A stretch of DNA of 25,000 bases from Symbiodinium natans (taxonomy: Eukaryota; Sar; Dinophyceae; Suessiales; Symbiodiniaceae). Of this stretch, positions 1 to 9,623 are shown in pieces. Every line of letters starts with the position of its first letter. The first letter of the stretch is position 1. The stretch spans positions 52,501-77,500 of the forward strand of contig CAJNDS010002555.1 in assembly GCA_905221605.1 (NCBI GenBank). The letters run 5' to 3'. The notes under the pieces were generated by a model. It was given only the letters and a program-made list of their open reading frames with translations. It had not been told where the DNA came from and made no database searches. Made by a program: the position numbers and the translations under genes.

Positions 1-131
1 GAGCTTGTCTATGTTTCGGAAAAAAGTGCGTTTCGCGTAGGAGGTCCTGCGCACGGGATTTTCGTTTTTTGTCGTTTTTTGGTTGGGTCAGGGCAGTGCG
101 TAGCGGCGTAGCCAGCAAAAAGCATGCTTAC

Positions 132-201
132 AAGGTAAAAAAGTGAGGGGATGTCGTTTTCCACATGTGTGAGAACGTGGAAATCGCAGGCGGCGAAGTC
201 A
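132..201 (-). CDS. Probable exon at the left edge
   Basis: After the acceptor gttgactgacatcag it reads DFAACDFHVLTHVENDIPSL, then FYL, and ends at a consensus GTAAGC donor (phase 0). The gene continues beyond the left edge of the window. Its phase does not match exon 387-354 with the donor chosen there. Confidence 0.45.
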
Positions 202-353
202 CTGATGTCAGTCAACAACATTAACCATAATAGCAATATTACAACAATAACAAGAATTACACTCATCACAACGCTGACAAAAATCACAATATTCACATTC
301 ATAAGAATAACAGCCATAATGTTAAGTTAGCTTCCCCCCCCCCCCCCCAGGGC

Positions 354-2040
354 TCTGGAGAAGGAGTTTGCAGCATACAGCATGTTGCTAAACCAAACCC
401 TACAGCAACTAGGACGTCTCACCCCTTATATACCCCATACAAATTAAGGGTTCATACATGAGAACCCTGTCAAGGAGGTTAGGGACCATATTAAGGGACC
501 ATATAACTACAACCCAGGTGGCCCCTAACTTTTTTGTAGGGGGCAACCCGTGCCCTTAAGAGAAAGAGCCCCAAAAATGTGGGACCACAAACCTTGGACA
601 CTGAGCCACAGACGCAGCCTGGCTGCTCTAGCAACCCCCGAAGAGTCTCATCTGAGGCATTTTGGAACAGGAACCTCCCAAAACCTCGAATTTGGCGGCT
701 CCTGAGGGGGCCCAAGCCCCCCTAAGGCCATCTAACATCGCCAGGGCACAGCGTTCAGGCGCTCCAGGACCGCGGTGTTCGTGACGCCGTTCCTGTGGCT
801 CAGGGTTCAGGGCCTGTAGGGTTTAAAGTTGAGGGTTGAGGGTTTAAGCCAAGCGACGTTCGCTGCCAGACACAAAAAAATGTTCCAGCCTATGAACGGT
901 GATGTGGCGCCGAGCCCTCGACCCCAAACCCTAAGACTTGGATGTTCATGGGCAGTTTTCAGTAGGGTTTAGGGTTTATGGTTTAGGGATACTTGGAGGT
1001 TCATGCGTAGTTATAAGTAGGGTTCTGAATAGGGCAACCATTCTTGTAACCTTACTTAAGCTCTAACCCTACTTGAAACTACCCGTGAACCTCCGAGTAG
1101 ACCCTAAACCCGACAGCGTCTCCACACTCCAGACCCCGAAAAAAACGAGTGATCCTAAACCCTAAACCCTAAACCCCAAACCCTAAACCCTAAACCCTAA
1201 ACCCTAAACCCTAAACCCGAAGCCCTCCTGGAAGCCCTCCTGGGTTCGGCTCCAGAAAACATATCGACACACAGCTCTTATGGGGGTGAGCCCCTCCTCT
1301 GGAACCCTTTAGGGGTTCTACCTTGGACCCTTAAGGTTGTACCGGTTTAGGGTTTAGGGTTTAGGGTTTAGGGTTTAGGGTTTAGGGTTTAGGGTTTAGG
1401 GTTTAGGGTTTAGGGTTTAGGGTTTAGGGTTTAGGGTTTAGGGTTTAGGGGTTCTACCTTGGACCCTTAAGGTTGTACCCTTGGGTTCTGGGGTCCCTTG
1501 TAAGGTTTTCTAAGGGAATATCAGGGCCATATTAGGAGTATATTAAGGGGAACCTTTAGGGGTACAACCCTAAACCCTAAACCCTAAACCCTAAACCCTG
1601 AACCCTTAGGGGTACGAGTCTTCATCCCTTGGGACCCTTTCTTAGGGTTTAGGGTTTAGGGTTTAGGGTTTAGGGTTTAGGGTTTAGGGTTTAGGGTTTA
1701 GGGGATGTTCCCCCTTATACTAACAAGCCTTAATAGGCATTCTCGTACCCCCATGATAAGAACTGCTCGTATAAGGGGGAACATCCCAACCCGAAGCCCC
1801 GACACCTAGCCTCCAAACCACCCCCCAAAAAAAAGACGAAGCCGCAGGGTGAGGGCTTAACTCTACCCTAAACCCTAAACCCTAAACCCCAAACCCCAAG
1901 CCCTAAACCCTAAACCCTGCCTAAACCCTAAACCCTAAACCCCAAGCACTCAACCCTAAACCCCCCAAACCCCCCAAACCCCGCTGGCAACTGGCTACCG
2001 AGTCTCTCGACCATCAGCCTGGGATGCACAGGAAGAGCCA
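354..2040 (-). CDS. Four phase-linked exons with a membrane helix
   Basis: Exons 2040-2019 (WLFLCIP), 916-850 (LGATSPFIGWNIFLCLAANV, then A), 792-742 (NGVTNTAVLERLNAVP) and 387-354 (NMLYAANSFSR) keep phase at all three junctions. Three donors are GC. FIGWNIFLCLAANVAW is a likely membrane segment. The first intron is about 1.1 kb and contains several telomere-like arrays, MITE 1 and MITE 2. The plus strand at 351-400 is also open (ALEKEFAAYSMLL) behind a C-rich tract, so the last exon could be on the other strand. Confidence 0.5.
991..1100. mobile_element. MITE family 2, copy A
   Basis: ACTTGGAGGTTCATGCGTAG ... ACTACCCGTGAACCTCCGAG, a long inverted repeat with a short interior (accattcttgtaacctt) shared with the copy at 21410-21517. 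An extra left end lies at 936-967, separated by a short TTTAGGG run. Confidence 0.8.
1314..1478. repeat. TTTAGGG array bracketed by a 31-base direct repeat
   Basis: aggggttctaccttggaccc followed by ttaaggttgtacc occurs at 1310-1342 and again at 1446-1478, on either side of a perfect 15-unit TTTAGGG array (1343-1449). Confidence 0.85.
1702..1788. mobile_element. MITE family 1, best-preserved copy
   Basis: GGGATGTTCCCCCTTATACT ... CGTATAAGGGGGAACATCCC: about 20-base terminal inverted repeats around an 87-base element. It is inserted at the edge of a TTTAGGG array. Confidence 0.85.
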
Positions 2041-2050
2041 CTGGGGGTTT

Positions 2051-2146
2051 CAAAGGTTTAGGGTTTAGGGTTTGGGGTTTGGGGTTTAGGGTTTGGGGTT
2101 TAGGGTTTAGGGTTTAGGGTTTAGGGTTTAGGGTTTAGGGTTTAGG
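2051..2146 (+). repeat. TTTAGGG/TTTGGGG array
   Basis: About 13 units, the first few alternating with TTTGGGG. Confidence 0.9.
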
Positions 2147-2501
2147 GAATACTTGGGGTTCCTCCTTGGGTTTTATAAGGGTTTAGCGCTTAGGGTTTAG
2201 GGTAAACGGGTTAAAGGGTGACGATTGAATGTTTGATGGTGTAAAAGGGTGACCCTAACTCTGAGAAAGTACCAATCACTTAGTGCTTGAATTTGCGTTC
2301 AGTTTTTGTGTCGTTGTTCATTGCTCTACTCCTGCTGTCGTACACTTAACGACCCTGAACTACCCTGAACTACCCTAAACTACCCTAAGTTACCCGCAAC
2401 TACCCTAAGCTTCTAAGCTACCGAACAGACGTAGACTTAGTCTTTATAACCCTAAACCCTAGACCCTAGACCCTAAACCCTAAAACCTAAACTTAGTAGG
2501 C

Positions 2502-2979
2502 CGCTCATGGCCGCGGCAGAAGTGCCAAGCAGCTTCAGCAGCCGGTCTGTGTGAGAACTCATGCCTTGGGTGACGCGTGTTGTTTCAGGGTTTGGGGTGT
2601 AGGGTTTAGGGTTCAGGGTTTAGGGTTTAGGGTTTAGGGTTTAGGGTTTAGGATTTACGGTTTAGGGTTCAGGCGTCAGGGTTCAGGGTTCAGGGTTCAG
2701 GGTTTAGGGTTTAGGGCTTAGGGCTTAGGGCTTAGGGCTTAGGGAGGGGGAGGGGCGGGGGGGCGGTGAGGGCGAGGGCCCCCGCACACCCTGCACTCCC
2801 ACGTTTAGGGTTCCGGGCTCAGGCCCTAAGCTCCAAAACCTTTAAGGGCCCCGGGGGAGGGGGTGGCGGTGCTAGCCCTTAAGCTCCCTTGAAGGGGGTA
2901 CTGAACTCAAGTCGGGGTCACCTAGGGTGACCATGGTCTCGGCGATTACCTCCACAAGCTTCTGCTCGCTGTCTGCCTT
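2502..2979 (-). CDS. Two phase-linked exons
   Basis: Exon 2979-2922 reads KADSEQKLVEVIAETMVTL after the acceptor aaaatacag and ends phase 1 at GTGACC. Exon 2546-2502 (acceptor gttctcacacag, GC donor) continues RLLKLLGTSAAAMS in the matching phase. The combined helix-rich, soluble segment has strong GC third positions. The intron contains a long TTTAGGG/CTTAGGG array. Confidence 0.55.
2590..2745 (+). repeat. TTTAGGG array ending in CTTAGGG block
   Basis: About 20 units; TTCAGGG and CTTAGGG variants are clustered rather than scattered (four CTTAGGG in a row at 2712-2741). Confidence 0.9.
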
Positions 2980-3111
2980 CTGTATTTTGATTTTTTTGGG
3001 GGGGAGGGGAGAGAGGGGTACGGAATTCAGGGCTTGCGGTTCTTGGGTTTGTGTGAAGTCGTATATAGCTCTTGAAGAAAGTCTAGCCTAGGGCCTAGGG
3101 AATAGGGCCAC

Positions 3112-3354
3112 CAGCAGTCATTATGGAGCTTTGCACAAGCACATCGAGAGGATACATGAAAGGTTGTTTGCTCCTATGTCAGGGCTGATGGCCGCACGTC
3201 CTCTCAGAACCCTAAACCCTGACACCCTGAGGATGCCTGCGGGCCCCTAGACCCTAAACCTTGACGCCCGAAGGATGCCTGCTAACAAAAAAACTAAACT
3301 CTAAACCTTAACCCTAACACGGAAATCCTCAGCCGACCTCAACCGTTGAGTCCC
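3112..3354 (-). CDS. Two possible exons
   Basis: Exon 3354-3321 (acceptor cccctatcag, donor GTGTTA) reads TQRLRSAEDF. Exon 3173-3112 (acceptor cctgacatag, donor GTGGCC) reads SKQPFMYPLDVLVQSSIMTA. Both look coding, but I cannot link them in phase with confidence. Confidence 0.4.
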
Positions 3355-3654
3355 CTGATAGGTGAGGGTGGGGGGGGGAAAACTCTTGAAGCGCCTCGTG
3401 ACCTTGGGGGTTTGCGATTTTCGTGTTTAGCGTTTCAGCGTCTTACCGCTTTAGGGTTTGGGGTTTAGGGGTCTAGGGTTTTGGGGGTTTAGGGTTTTAG
3501 GTGTTAGGGTTTAGGGTTTAGGGTTTAGGGTTTAGGGTTTAGGGTTTAGGGTTTCGGGCTTCGGGAAACCTAGACTCTGGCATGCACCCAAGACAGCCCC
3601 TTTGGGACCCTGAACCCTAAACCCCTTCAAGCCATGAGGGCACACCGGGGCTCT

Positions 3655-3830
3655 TTAGGGTTTGGGGTTTAGGGTTTAGGGTTTAGGGTTTAGGGTTTAG
3701 GGGTTTAGGGGTTTAGGGGTTTCGGGGTTTAGGGGTTTAGGGGTTTAGGGGTTTAGGGCTTTAGGGGGTTTGGGGTTTAGGGTTTAGGGTTTAGGGCTTA
3801 GGGCTTAGGGCTTAGGGTTTAGGGTTACTT
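3655..3830 (+). repeat. TTTAGGG array with an 8-base TTTAGGGG block
   Basis: Perfect heptamers are followed by about nine octamers TTTAGGGG (about 3693-3760), then heptamers and CTTAGGG units. Confidence 0.9.
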
Positions 3831-3903
3831 GTTGCGGCTAAGGAACTTCGCTGCCATAGGACTATGGTAATTTTGAACTGATCTGACGTTGCTTAACAGC
3901 AAC

Positions 3904-3958
3904 CCTGTCCCTCCGGAACGAGCCAAAACACTACAGCCCCCTCCCCGAGAACAACACC
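3904..3958 (-). CDS. Possible exon
   Basis: After catgggtttcag it reads GVVLGEGAVVFWLVPEGQ to a GTTGCT donor. An adjacent short candidate (3861-3829, acceptor ttaccatag, donor GTAACC) joins only in another frame. Confidence 0.35.
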
Positions 3959-4020
3959 CTGAAACCCATGCCCCGAAGCCTTAATTGCTTTTGGAACCCG
4001 TTTTCAGGAGCTGCATGGTT

Positions 4021-4135
4021 TCTCGTGCTTCTATATTTCTACATACATCTATACATATATATATATATACATGTAGAAAGAGAGATACATACATCTATAC
4101 ACATATATATATATATATACATGTAGAAAGAGAGA
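4021..4135. repeat. Tandem pair with (TA)n core
   Basis: Two ~47-base copies of tacatctatacatatatat ... acatgtagaaagagaga (about 4041-4087 and 4088-4135). Confidence 0.85.
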
Positions 4136-4836
4136 AACGGAGAAGCAACTAAAACTAAAGAGCATCTTCAACCACAGTAAGGAGACCCCCAGAAACGCTG
4201 AACCCCTAAAGCCCTCAAAATCTCAGGGGCAAGTCACAAATATGAAGAAACACCGTTCAATCTTGAAATAGATGTGGAAACAAAAGACCCTGAACCCTGA
4301 ACCCTAAACCCTAAACCCTGAGACCCAAAAATGCAGAGCACCAAACCTCCCGGCCTCTTCGCCCGCGCCGAGGCCATATTTGTCAGCGCTGACCCCGCCA
4401 GCACCACCTCCTGGTGTGAGGGGTTTAGGGTTTAGGGCTAGGGTTTAGGGTTTAGGGTTTAGGGTATAGGGTTTAGGGTGTAGGGTTTAGGATTCAGGGC
4501 GCAGGGGCCGTTGGGGTCGTTTGGGGTCAGGGGTTCAGGGGGTGCAGGGTTCAGGAGGCTCAGGGGGGTGAGGTTCTTTTTCGGGCTGGGGTGTGGGTCA
4601 GAGTCTTGGGGTTTGGGGCGGTCTTCTCCCGAGCTAGCACGGGTAGGGGGCTAGGCCTTTTTGCACTTCTGTTCGAGTAAACTCTTGAAAGTACATACAG
4701 CCCAAAACTAACACTAAGCCCATGTAGGTGTAAAGTTCAGAGTTTGGGGGTTTAGGGGGCAGGGATCAAGACCTCTGGCCTTAAAAACACTTTGAGCAAG
4801 GTCGACTCAAGGGTGGGACCATGGGCCGGTGGCTAC

Positions 4837-5501
4837 CTCCAGCTGCGAAATGCAACAAGCCCCTGGTTCTTAGTCGGGAATGAGGGAATTAGGGGCCTCT
4901 ATATACCCTTTTTAGGGATTATATAGGGTACCTCATTCCCTCATTCCCTACTAAGAACCAGCCAGACAAGCCACGTCCTGAACCTGGTTGAGTGAGCTCT
5001 GCTTCAAGATTGTTGCGTCTAGAGCTAGCCACTGAAAGGCCAGTAGAAATCGCAAGAATTATGTAAAAGAAGACTCTTGGCCAAGCAGGTTTCCATATGA
5101 GAGCCCCCCTGAAACCCTTTAAAGAAAAGTATGAAAACATAAAACTGTAAACCATAAACCCCCGAAACTTTAGACCCTACACACCGCCACTGGCGAAAAG
5201 CACTGCCCGATTGCTCTCGGGAGTGTCAGGATCCGTGCCCGCGCCTGATTCAAGTGCCTTCTTCTTCAGATCGTCCTGAAGGACACGTGGCACACTAAAC
5301 CCCCTAAACCCCTAAACCATAAACCTCTAAACCGTAAACCCCTAAAACCCTGAAGTTTAGGGCCAAGAGGGTGTACAGTTTAGGGTTTAAGGTTGGCGGG
5401 ACGCACGTCTACAAAGACCTTAATCTTGAAGGTGGTGTAGGGATTGATCTAAACCTTTCTGACGAACGACGTGTCATTTACTATACCGGAGGGTATCAGG
5501 G
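4837..5501 (-). CDS. Five phase-linked exons with a membrane helix, one intron created by a MITE
   Basis: Exons 5501-5455 (LIPSGIVNDTSFVRK), 5424-5398 (IKVFVDVRP), 5275-5185 extended to a GTAGGG donor (DDLKKKALESGAGTDPDTPE, then SNRAVLFASGG), 5108-4963 (GALIWKPAWPRVFFYIILAI, then STGLSVASSRRNNLEAELTQ) and 4862-4837 (ACCISQLE) keep phase. VFFYIILAISTGLSV is a clear membrane helix followed by SSRRN, a positive cytosolic flank. The 5425-5454 intron would be only 30 bases. The last intron (4863-4962) is exactly a MITE plus one flanking base. No family was recognised. It probably belongs to the same transcription unit as the exons at 6452-5599. Confidence 0.6.
4863..4961. mobile_element. MITE family 3 acting as an intron (introner)
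   Basis: The terminal inverted repeats are CTGGTTCTTAGTCGGGAATG ... CATTCCCTACTAAGAACCAG, about 27 bases each. On the minus strand the element starts CTGGTTC after a flanking G, giving a GC donor, and ends ...GAACCAG, giving the AG acceptor. Both flanking exons stay in frame across it. Confidence 0.78.
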
Positions 5502-5598
5502 CTGTGCAGGTGTAGAGAAGATTTGCTGGGCCCGTTCACAGCACAGAGTTTGGGGCCTGGGATCCACCCTGGGCTTCTGCTGCCCAACGTCAGCGCGC

Positions 5599-6452
5599 CT
5601 CATCGACGTGGTCGCTGGGCGACAGCCCATAGAGCTCGCGCGCGGCCTCCACAAACTCCGACTGGAACTCCCTAAGCCCTAAACCCTAAACTCAGCACCC
5701 GTATGGAAGCCCGGTCATGCGAAGTAAGAGAGCTGAATCCGCATCGTCATTCGGGGGTGCGAAGATTGCGCGGCAATGTTGGGGACCCAACCCTAAACCC
5801 TAAACCCTAAACCCTAAACCCTGAACCCTGAACCCTGAACCCTAAACCCTGAACCCTAAACCCCAAACCCTAAACCCCAAACCCTAAAGCCTAAACCCTA
5901 AACCCTAAACGCTAAACCCTCTAAACCAACCCCAAACCATAAACCCTAAACCGCAAACCCAAAACCCCAAACCCGAAATGCTCGGCCGCGGGCTGGGGAT
6001 CCACATTGGAATGATGGGTGGTCATAAGGATCAAGAAAACATACTATTTGCTTAAGAGCCCCGCAAACAAGCTTAAGAATACTCGCTATAGGGTTTAGGG
6101 CTTAGGGCTTGGGGCTTAGGGCTTAGGGGTTAGGGTTTAGGGTTTAGGGGTTAGGGTTTAGGGTTTAGGGTTCAGGCTTTAGGCTTTAGGCTTTCGGCTT
6201 TCGGCTTTAGGCTTTGGGCTTTGGGCTTTAGGCTCTAGGCTCTAGGCTCTAGGCTTCAGGGTTCAGGGTTCAGGGTTCAGGGTTCAGGGTTTAGGGTTTA
6301 GGGTTTAGGGTTTAGGGTTTAGGGCTTGGGGTTTAGGGTTTAGGGTTTAGGCCTAGCCCACACTCCCCATGAGAAGCAGCTGTGAGCCCACCCGAGCCGG
6401 AGCCTCCAGCTTGCGCCCATGGACCATCCTTGGGAGGACGGCCGCGCAAATG
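5599..6452 (-). CDS. Four phase-linked exons, membrane-like segment then helical segment
   Basis: Exons 6452-6358, 6085-5987, 5732-5699 and 5671-5599 join in phase at all three junctions. Landmarks: ICAAVLPRMVHGRKLEAPAR and VGSQLLLMGSV; then SILKLVCGALKQIVCFLDPY and DHPSFQCGSPAR; then LLLRMTGLPY; then EFQSEFVEAARELYGLSPSD, followed by HVDE. Three of the four donors are GC. The intron at 6086-6357 is entirely TTTAGGG-derived (antisense to the transcript), and the acceptor of exon 6085-5987 abuts it. The L-D-P-Y motif after a hydrophobic stretch suggests a membrane protein; no family was identified. Confidence 0.6.
5788..5975 (-). repeat. CCCTAAA array, degenerate at the right
   Basis: About 25 units with CCCTGAA and CCCCAAA variants; it forms the intron between exons 6085-5987 and 5732-5699 on the sense strand of the inferred gene. 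Confidence 0.9.
6091..6347 (+). repeat. Composite telomere-like array with blocks of variants
   Basis: Blocks of CTTAGGG, GCTTTAGG, GCTCTAGG and TTCAGGG units follow one another before perfect TTTAGGG returns. It constitutes the intron between exons 6452-6358 and 6085-5987. Confidence 0.9.
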
Positions 6453-6639
6453 CTGAGGGTTTGGGGTTTAGGGTTTCGGGTTTAGGGTTTAGGGTTTAGG
6501 GTTTAAGGAGGTTCAGGGGGGCCTCGAATACCCTAAGCTCTAAAACCCTAAAAAGATAAAACCCTGCGCCCTAAAGTCCAAAACCCTAAACCCTGAAGCC
6601 TGAAAAAACCCTTGGAACCAAACTCCCTCAACCCCTCAC

Positions 6640-6774
6640 CTGCCTGAGTTCGAACCCCTGGGTCCCGCTAGTTTCGGAGTTTAGGGTTTAGGGCGTGGGG
6701 TGTAGGGCTTTCGCGTCTTATGCTGAGGCAAGCAGCTTCATGCGCTGCATCCAAATGATGAAAGTGAACCTTGG
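6640..6774 (-). CDS. Two probable exons
   Basis: Exon 6774-6724 follows aaccctgtgcag and reads PRFTFIIWMQRMKLLAS with a GC donor, a possible membrane-proximal helix. Exon 6667-6640 lies between ccgaaactag and the consensus donor CAG|GTGAGG; its 28 bases are open in all frames, so the residues are undecided. Confidence 0.42.
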
Positions 6775-6892
6775 CTGCACAGGGTTTAGGGTGTAGGGTT
6801 GAGGGATTAGGGTTTAGGGTGTAGGGCTGAGAGTTGAGGAATTAGGAATTAGGGTTTAGGGTGTAGGGTCTGAGGTTACTGGTGCGGCCTAC

Positions 6893-6924
6893 TCGGGAGT
6901 GTCCATCACGATGTGAAACCAGCC
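6893..6924 (-). CDS. Probable short exon
   Basis: GWFHIVMDTP is followed by a GTAGGC donor; upstream of the acceptor atcctaag the same frame stays open (PAYMNPK). Strong third-position bias. Linkage to the next exon requires a different donor. Confidence 0.4.
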
Positions 6925-6975
6925 CTTAGGATTCATGTATGCGGGTTTTTGGGGTTCAGGGGTCTAGGCTTTGGG

Positions 6976-7073
6976 TTGGGATGTTCCCCCTTTTTCTAAC
7001 AGTCCTTAATAGGCATTCGAGTACCCCATGTTAATCCCTCTAAAGGACGCTTAGAAAAAGGGTGAACATCTCC
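6976..7073. mobile_element. MITE family 1 copy
   Basis: TTGGGATGTTCCCCCTTTTT ... AAAAAGGGTGAACATC with the internal cttaataggcattcgagtacc shared with the copy at 1702-1788. Confidence 0.8.
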
Positions 7074-7299
7074 AGTTTGGGGTTTTAAGCTCGGATCCAG
7101 GCATAGGGCTTGGGGCTTAAGCATATAGTGCAGAGGGTTGGGGGCTTAGGGTTTAGGGTTTAGGGTTTGGGGTTTAGGGTTTAGGGTTTAGGGTTTAGGG
7201 TTTAAGGCTTTGAGGGTACCCTTCCTTTCCAAGCAGGTGCTTGCAGCCTTTGGGGTTTTGGAGAGTCGCGCGCCAGGGCTGGGAAGAAACAGCTCGCAG

Positions 7300-7368
7300 T
7301 CATCGAGTAGGGAATGAGGGAGCTGCAAGAATAGCTCTTATGAGAATACCCGTTCCTTTGCTCCCTAA
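7300..7368. other. Island sharing 16 bases with MITE family 3 end
   Basis: agtagggaatgaggga (7309-7324) equals part of the family-3 terminal repeat. On the minus strand the same DNA reads as a coding-looking frame (SLIPYSMTASCFFPAL) after the acceptor gctattcttgcag. It could be an exon or a decayed element. Confidence 0.35.
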
Positions 7369-7375
7369 ACCCGGA

Positions 7376-7530
7376 AAAACCCTAAACCCTAAAACCCTAA
7401 ACCCTAAGCCCTAAACCCTAAGAACCCTAAACCCTAAGCCCTAAACCCTAAGAACCCTCAACCCTAAAACCCTAAACCCTAAACCCTAAGCCCTAAACCC
7501 TAAGAACCCAAGAACCCTAAACCCTAAGAG
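7376..7530 (-). repeat. CCCTAAA array with a higher-order unit
   Basis: Units group as ccctaaaccctaagccctaaaccctaagaa, about 32 bases, repeated three to four times: a higher-order repeat built from telomere-like units. Confidence 0.85.
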
Positions 7531-7571
7531 CCCCAGACCGCTCCAATGCCCAAAACCGTCCAGGCAAAAGC

Positions 7572-9491
7572 CCGGCGGGGCGCTTGGACACGATGTTGAG
7601 GACGACCCAGCCCAACTCCTTGGCAGCCCAGTAGCCATGTGATGATAAGGTGCAGAGTTTCGGGTTTAGGATTCTTAGGGTTGAGGCTTTAGGGTCTAGG
7701 GTCTAGGGTTGGGGGTTTAGGGTTTAGGCTTTAGGGTTTAGGGTTTCGGGTTTCGGGTTTCGGGTTTAGGGTTTAGGGTTTAGGGTTTAGGGTTTAGGGT
7801 TTAGGGTGGTTACTTTGTAAGGGAACCGGAACCAACAACACAAAGGACAAAGGGTACCACTGGGCCACCAAGACTCGATGACCAGGTAGTCGGTGACCAC
7901 GCCGAAGCCCTCGACACCTGGGGGGGGTTGGGGATGTCTCGGGTTTAGGGTTTAGGGCTTAGGGCTTAGGGTTTAGGGTTTAGGGCTTAGGGTTTAGGGT
8001 TTAGGGTTTAGGGTTTAGGGTTTAGGGGTTAGGGATATAGTACCCCTATTATTATCCCTATTAAGGACTGTCAGCATAAGGGGATACATCCCAACCCGGT
8101 TTGCTTTAGGCGGGTTAGGGCTTAGGGAATTTAGAGTCTTGGCGGGCGAGGGTTAGGGGTTAGGTTTCAGGGTTTCAAGGTCTCCGGGTGTAGCGTGTAG
8201 GGTTTGGGGTTTTCGGGTTGAGGGTTTAGGGTTTCGGGCAAGAGGGTCTGGGCGGGGGGAATGGCCACGAAGCGTTCTGAAACCCCACGCAAGCAGAAGC
8301 TTGAGAAGCTGAGGCGTGGGCTCAAGCTGAACCATATCGGAAATGGGAACCACGTGATAATCCTCGGACGGGTGATATCGAAAAGTCGAGCAAGGTCGGC
8401 CCTAGCTACTCCAATCAGTAGCGCAAAGCTATGGATGGCGCCGTACCTTGAAACTTGTGTGAGATTCATGATCCTCCTGAGCATAAACCCTAAACCCTGA
8501 ACCCTAAACCCTTGCTACAACGTCCTGCCCACGGGCCTCGACATCTTCACGATCTCGAGACCGTTTCGAAGGCTAGCCCAAGCCCTCAACCAGATAGCAG
8601 CACATGGGCCCTTTTGGGTTTAGGGTTTAGAGTTTAGGGTTTAGGGTTTGGGGTTTAAAGTCTCATCCGCGGTACGAAACACAGAGCGGTCGCAGTTTTG
8701 ATTAGCCCCAAATATCATCACCAAGCCAGACTCCTCGTCCTTCTCAACGTGCATAGGGTTCCAAGCGCTTCAAGCAAGGCTCTGACTCTACCTCCTGAAC
8801 CCTCAACCCTAAGCCCTGAACAAACCCTTCACCCTAAACCCTAAACCCTAAACCCTACTGGGTTAGGGTTGTGGGGTTTCTTTCTGCCAAAGCCGAAGGG
8901 GCAGAAGAATCGAGAGCTTGCGGAAGTCCGAGTCCCCTTCAAGGATGCTGGAGACTTGGAATGTTCCCCCCCGTTATACTAACAGTCCTGAGTAGGAATT
9001 AGGGTTTAGGGTTTAGGGTTAGAGTTTAGGGTTTAGGGTTTAGGGTTTCGGGTTTCAGGTTTAGGGTTTAGGGCTTGGGGTTTAGGGTTTTGGACAGCTA
9101 GTATAAGGGGGAACATCCCAATTGAAGAGTGTTGACTTGACTTGGGTTGCGTCTTACGACTACTTGCTCAAGAACCCCTTAAACAATCAAGATAATTGCC
9201 CCGTATATTGTCTTTATCAGGAAGAGCTTCTTTTATTTTATTTTTTGGGGGATTCTTCAAAGCGTACTTTGGGAGGGGTGTCAGAGGGGTGGATGAATAT
9301 GGAAGGCACTGGAATGTTAAGTTGGTTTCAGCTCCAGCGTGCCCCAGAAGCATAGGGGCTAGGGTTTAGGGTTTAGGATTTAGGGCTGAGGGTTTAGGAT
9401 TTCACTTGGCCACGGATCTATGGCTTTGCGGTTGCGTGCGAACCTTGTATGGCAGGGGTCAAGAACAGCACGAACATTGGCCTGCGCGGCC
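7572..9491 (-). CDS. Rhodopsin-like exons, soluble segment then helices F and G
   Basis: Exons 9491-9444 (AAQANVRAVLDPCHT), 8947-8888 (ILEGDSDFRKLSILLPLR), 8767-8663 (AWNPMHVEKDEESGLVMIFG, then ANQNCDRSVFRTA), 8572-8519 (LRNGLEIVKMSRPVGRT), 8476-8322 and 7917-7869 join with compatible phase. Exon 8476-8322 ends DITRPRIITWFPFPIWFSLS and exon 7917-7869 continues VEGFGVVTDYLVIES. Together these align base-for-base in spacing with bacteriorhodopsin helix F and the F-G loop (W182, Y185-P186, E194-G-x-G). A final segment (about 7642-7572) reads HGYWAAKELGWVVLNIVSKR, a helix G candidate with the retinal lysine at codon 7621-7619. The usual Asp four residues before the Lys would be Tyr, and the 7869/7642 junction lacks a clean AG acceptor, so that join is weak. 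Intron 8573-8662 would use a GA donor. Confidence 0.58.
7937..8037 (+). repeat. TTTAGGG/CTTAGGG array
   Basis: About 14 units with paired CTTAGGG variants, in the intron between exons 8476-8322 and 7917-7869. Confidence 0.9.
8032..8094. mobile_element. Decayed MITE family 1 copy
   Basis: GGGATATAGTACCCCTATTA ... AGCATAAGGGGATACATCCC retains the family-1 ends in mutated form and the internal ttaaggactg found in other copies. Confidence 0.6.
8956..9122. mobile_element. MITE family 1 copy with telomere-like insert
   Basis: The ends are TTGGAATGTTCCCCCCCGTT ... and ... GTATAAGGGGGAACATCCCA, matching the other family-1 copies. The usual interior after agtagg is replaced by about 90 bases of TTTAGGG units (8998-9090). 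It lies in the intron between exons 9491-9444 and 8947-8888. Confidence 0.8.
9120..9360. other. Unique AT-rich island, gene content unresolved
   Basis: Both strands have open frames of 61-77 codons (the minus one contains LPKYALKNPPKNKIKEALPD), but no convincing splice signals or third-position bias. It adjoins the right end of the MITE at 8956-9122. Confidence 0.4.
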
Positions 9492-9564
9492 CTACAAGAA
9501 ACCGCAAAGCCAGACCAGAAAGCCCCATTTCAGGAGCCTATTCAAACAAAGGGAACTCGGAAAC

Positions 9565-9623
9565 CCCCAAATTTTGCAGTATGTAAGAGGATGTTGGGAT
9601 GACTTTGGTATTGCTTTAGGCTC
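9565..9623 (-). CDS. Probable exon
   Basis: After gcgcagtgtgtag it reads SLKQYQSHPNILLHTAKFG to a GTTTCC donor; the same frame runs on as GFRVPFV before a stop. The left end is therefore uncertain. No family was recognised. Confidence 0.45.

Noticed and set aside
6640-6667. tRNA gene suggested by GTTCGAACC (B-box-like)
   Set aside because: No A box, no acceptor or anticodon stems can be folded around it; the site reads better as part of an exon.
8261-8500. 79-codon plus-strand frame starting MATKRSETPRKQKLEKLRRG
   Set aside because: It looks protein-like, but the minus strand of the same DNA is phase-linked to neighbouring exons and carries the helix F signature, so the plus frame is probably its shadow. 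Not fully excluded.
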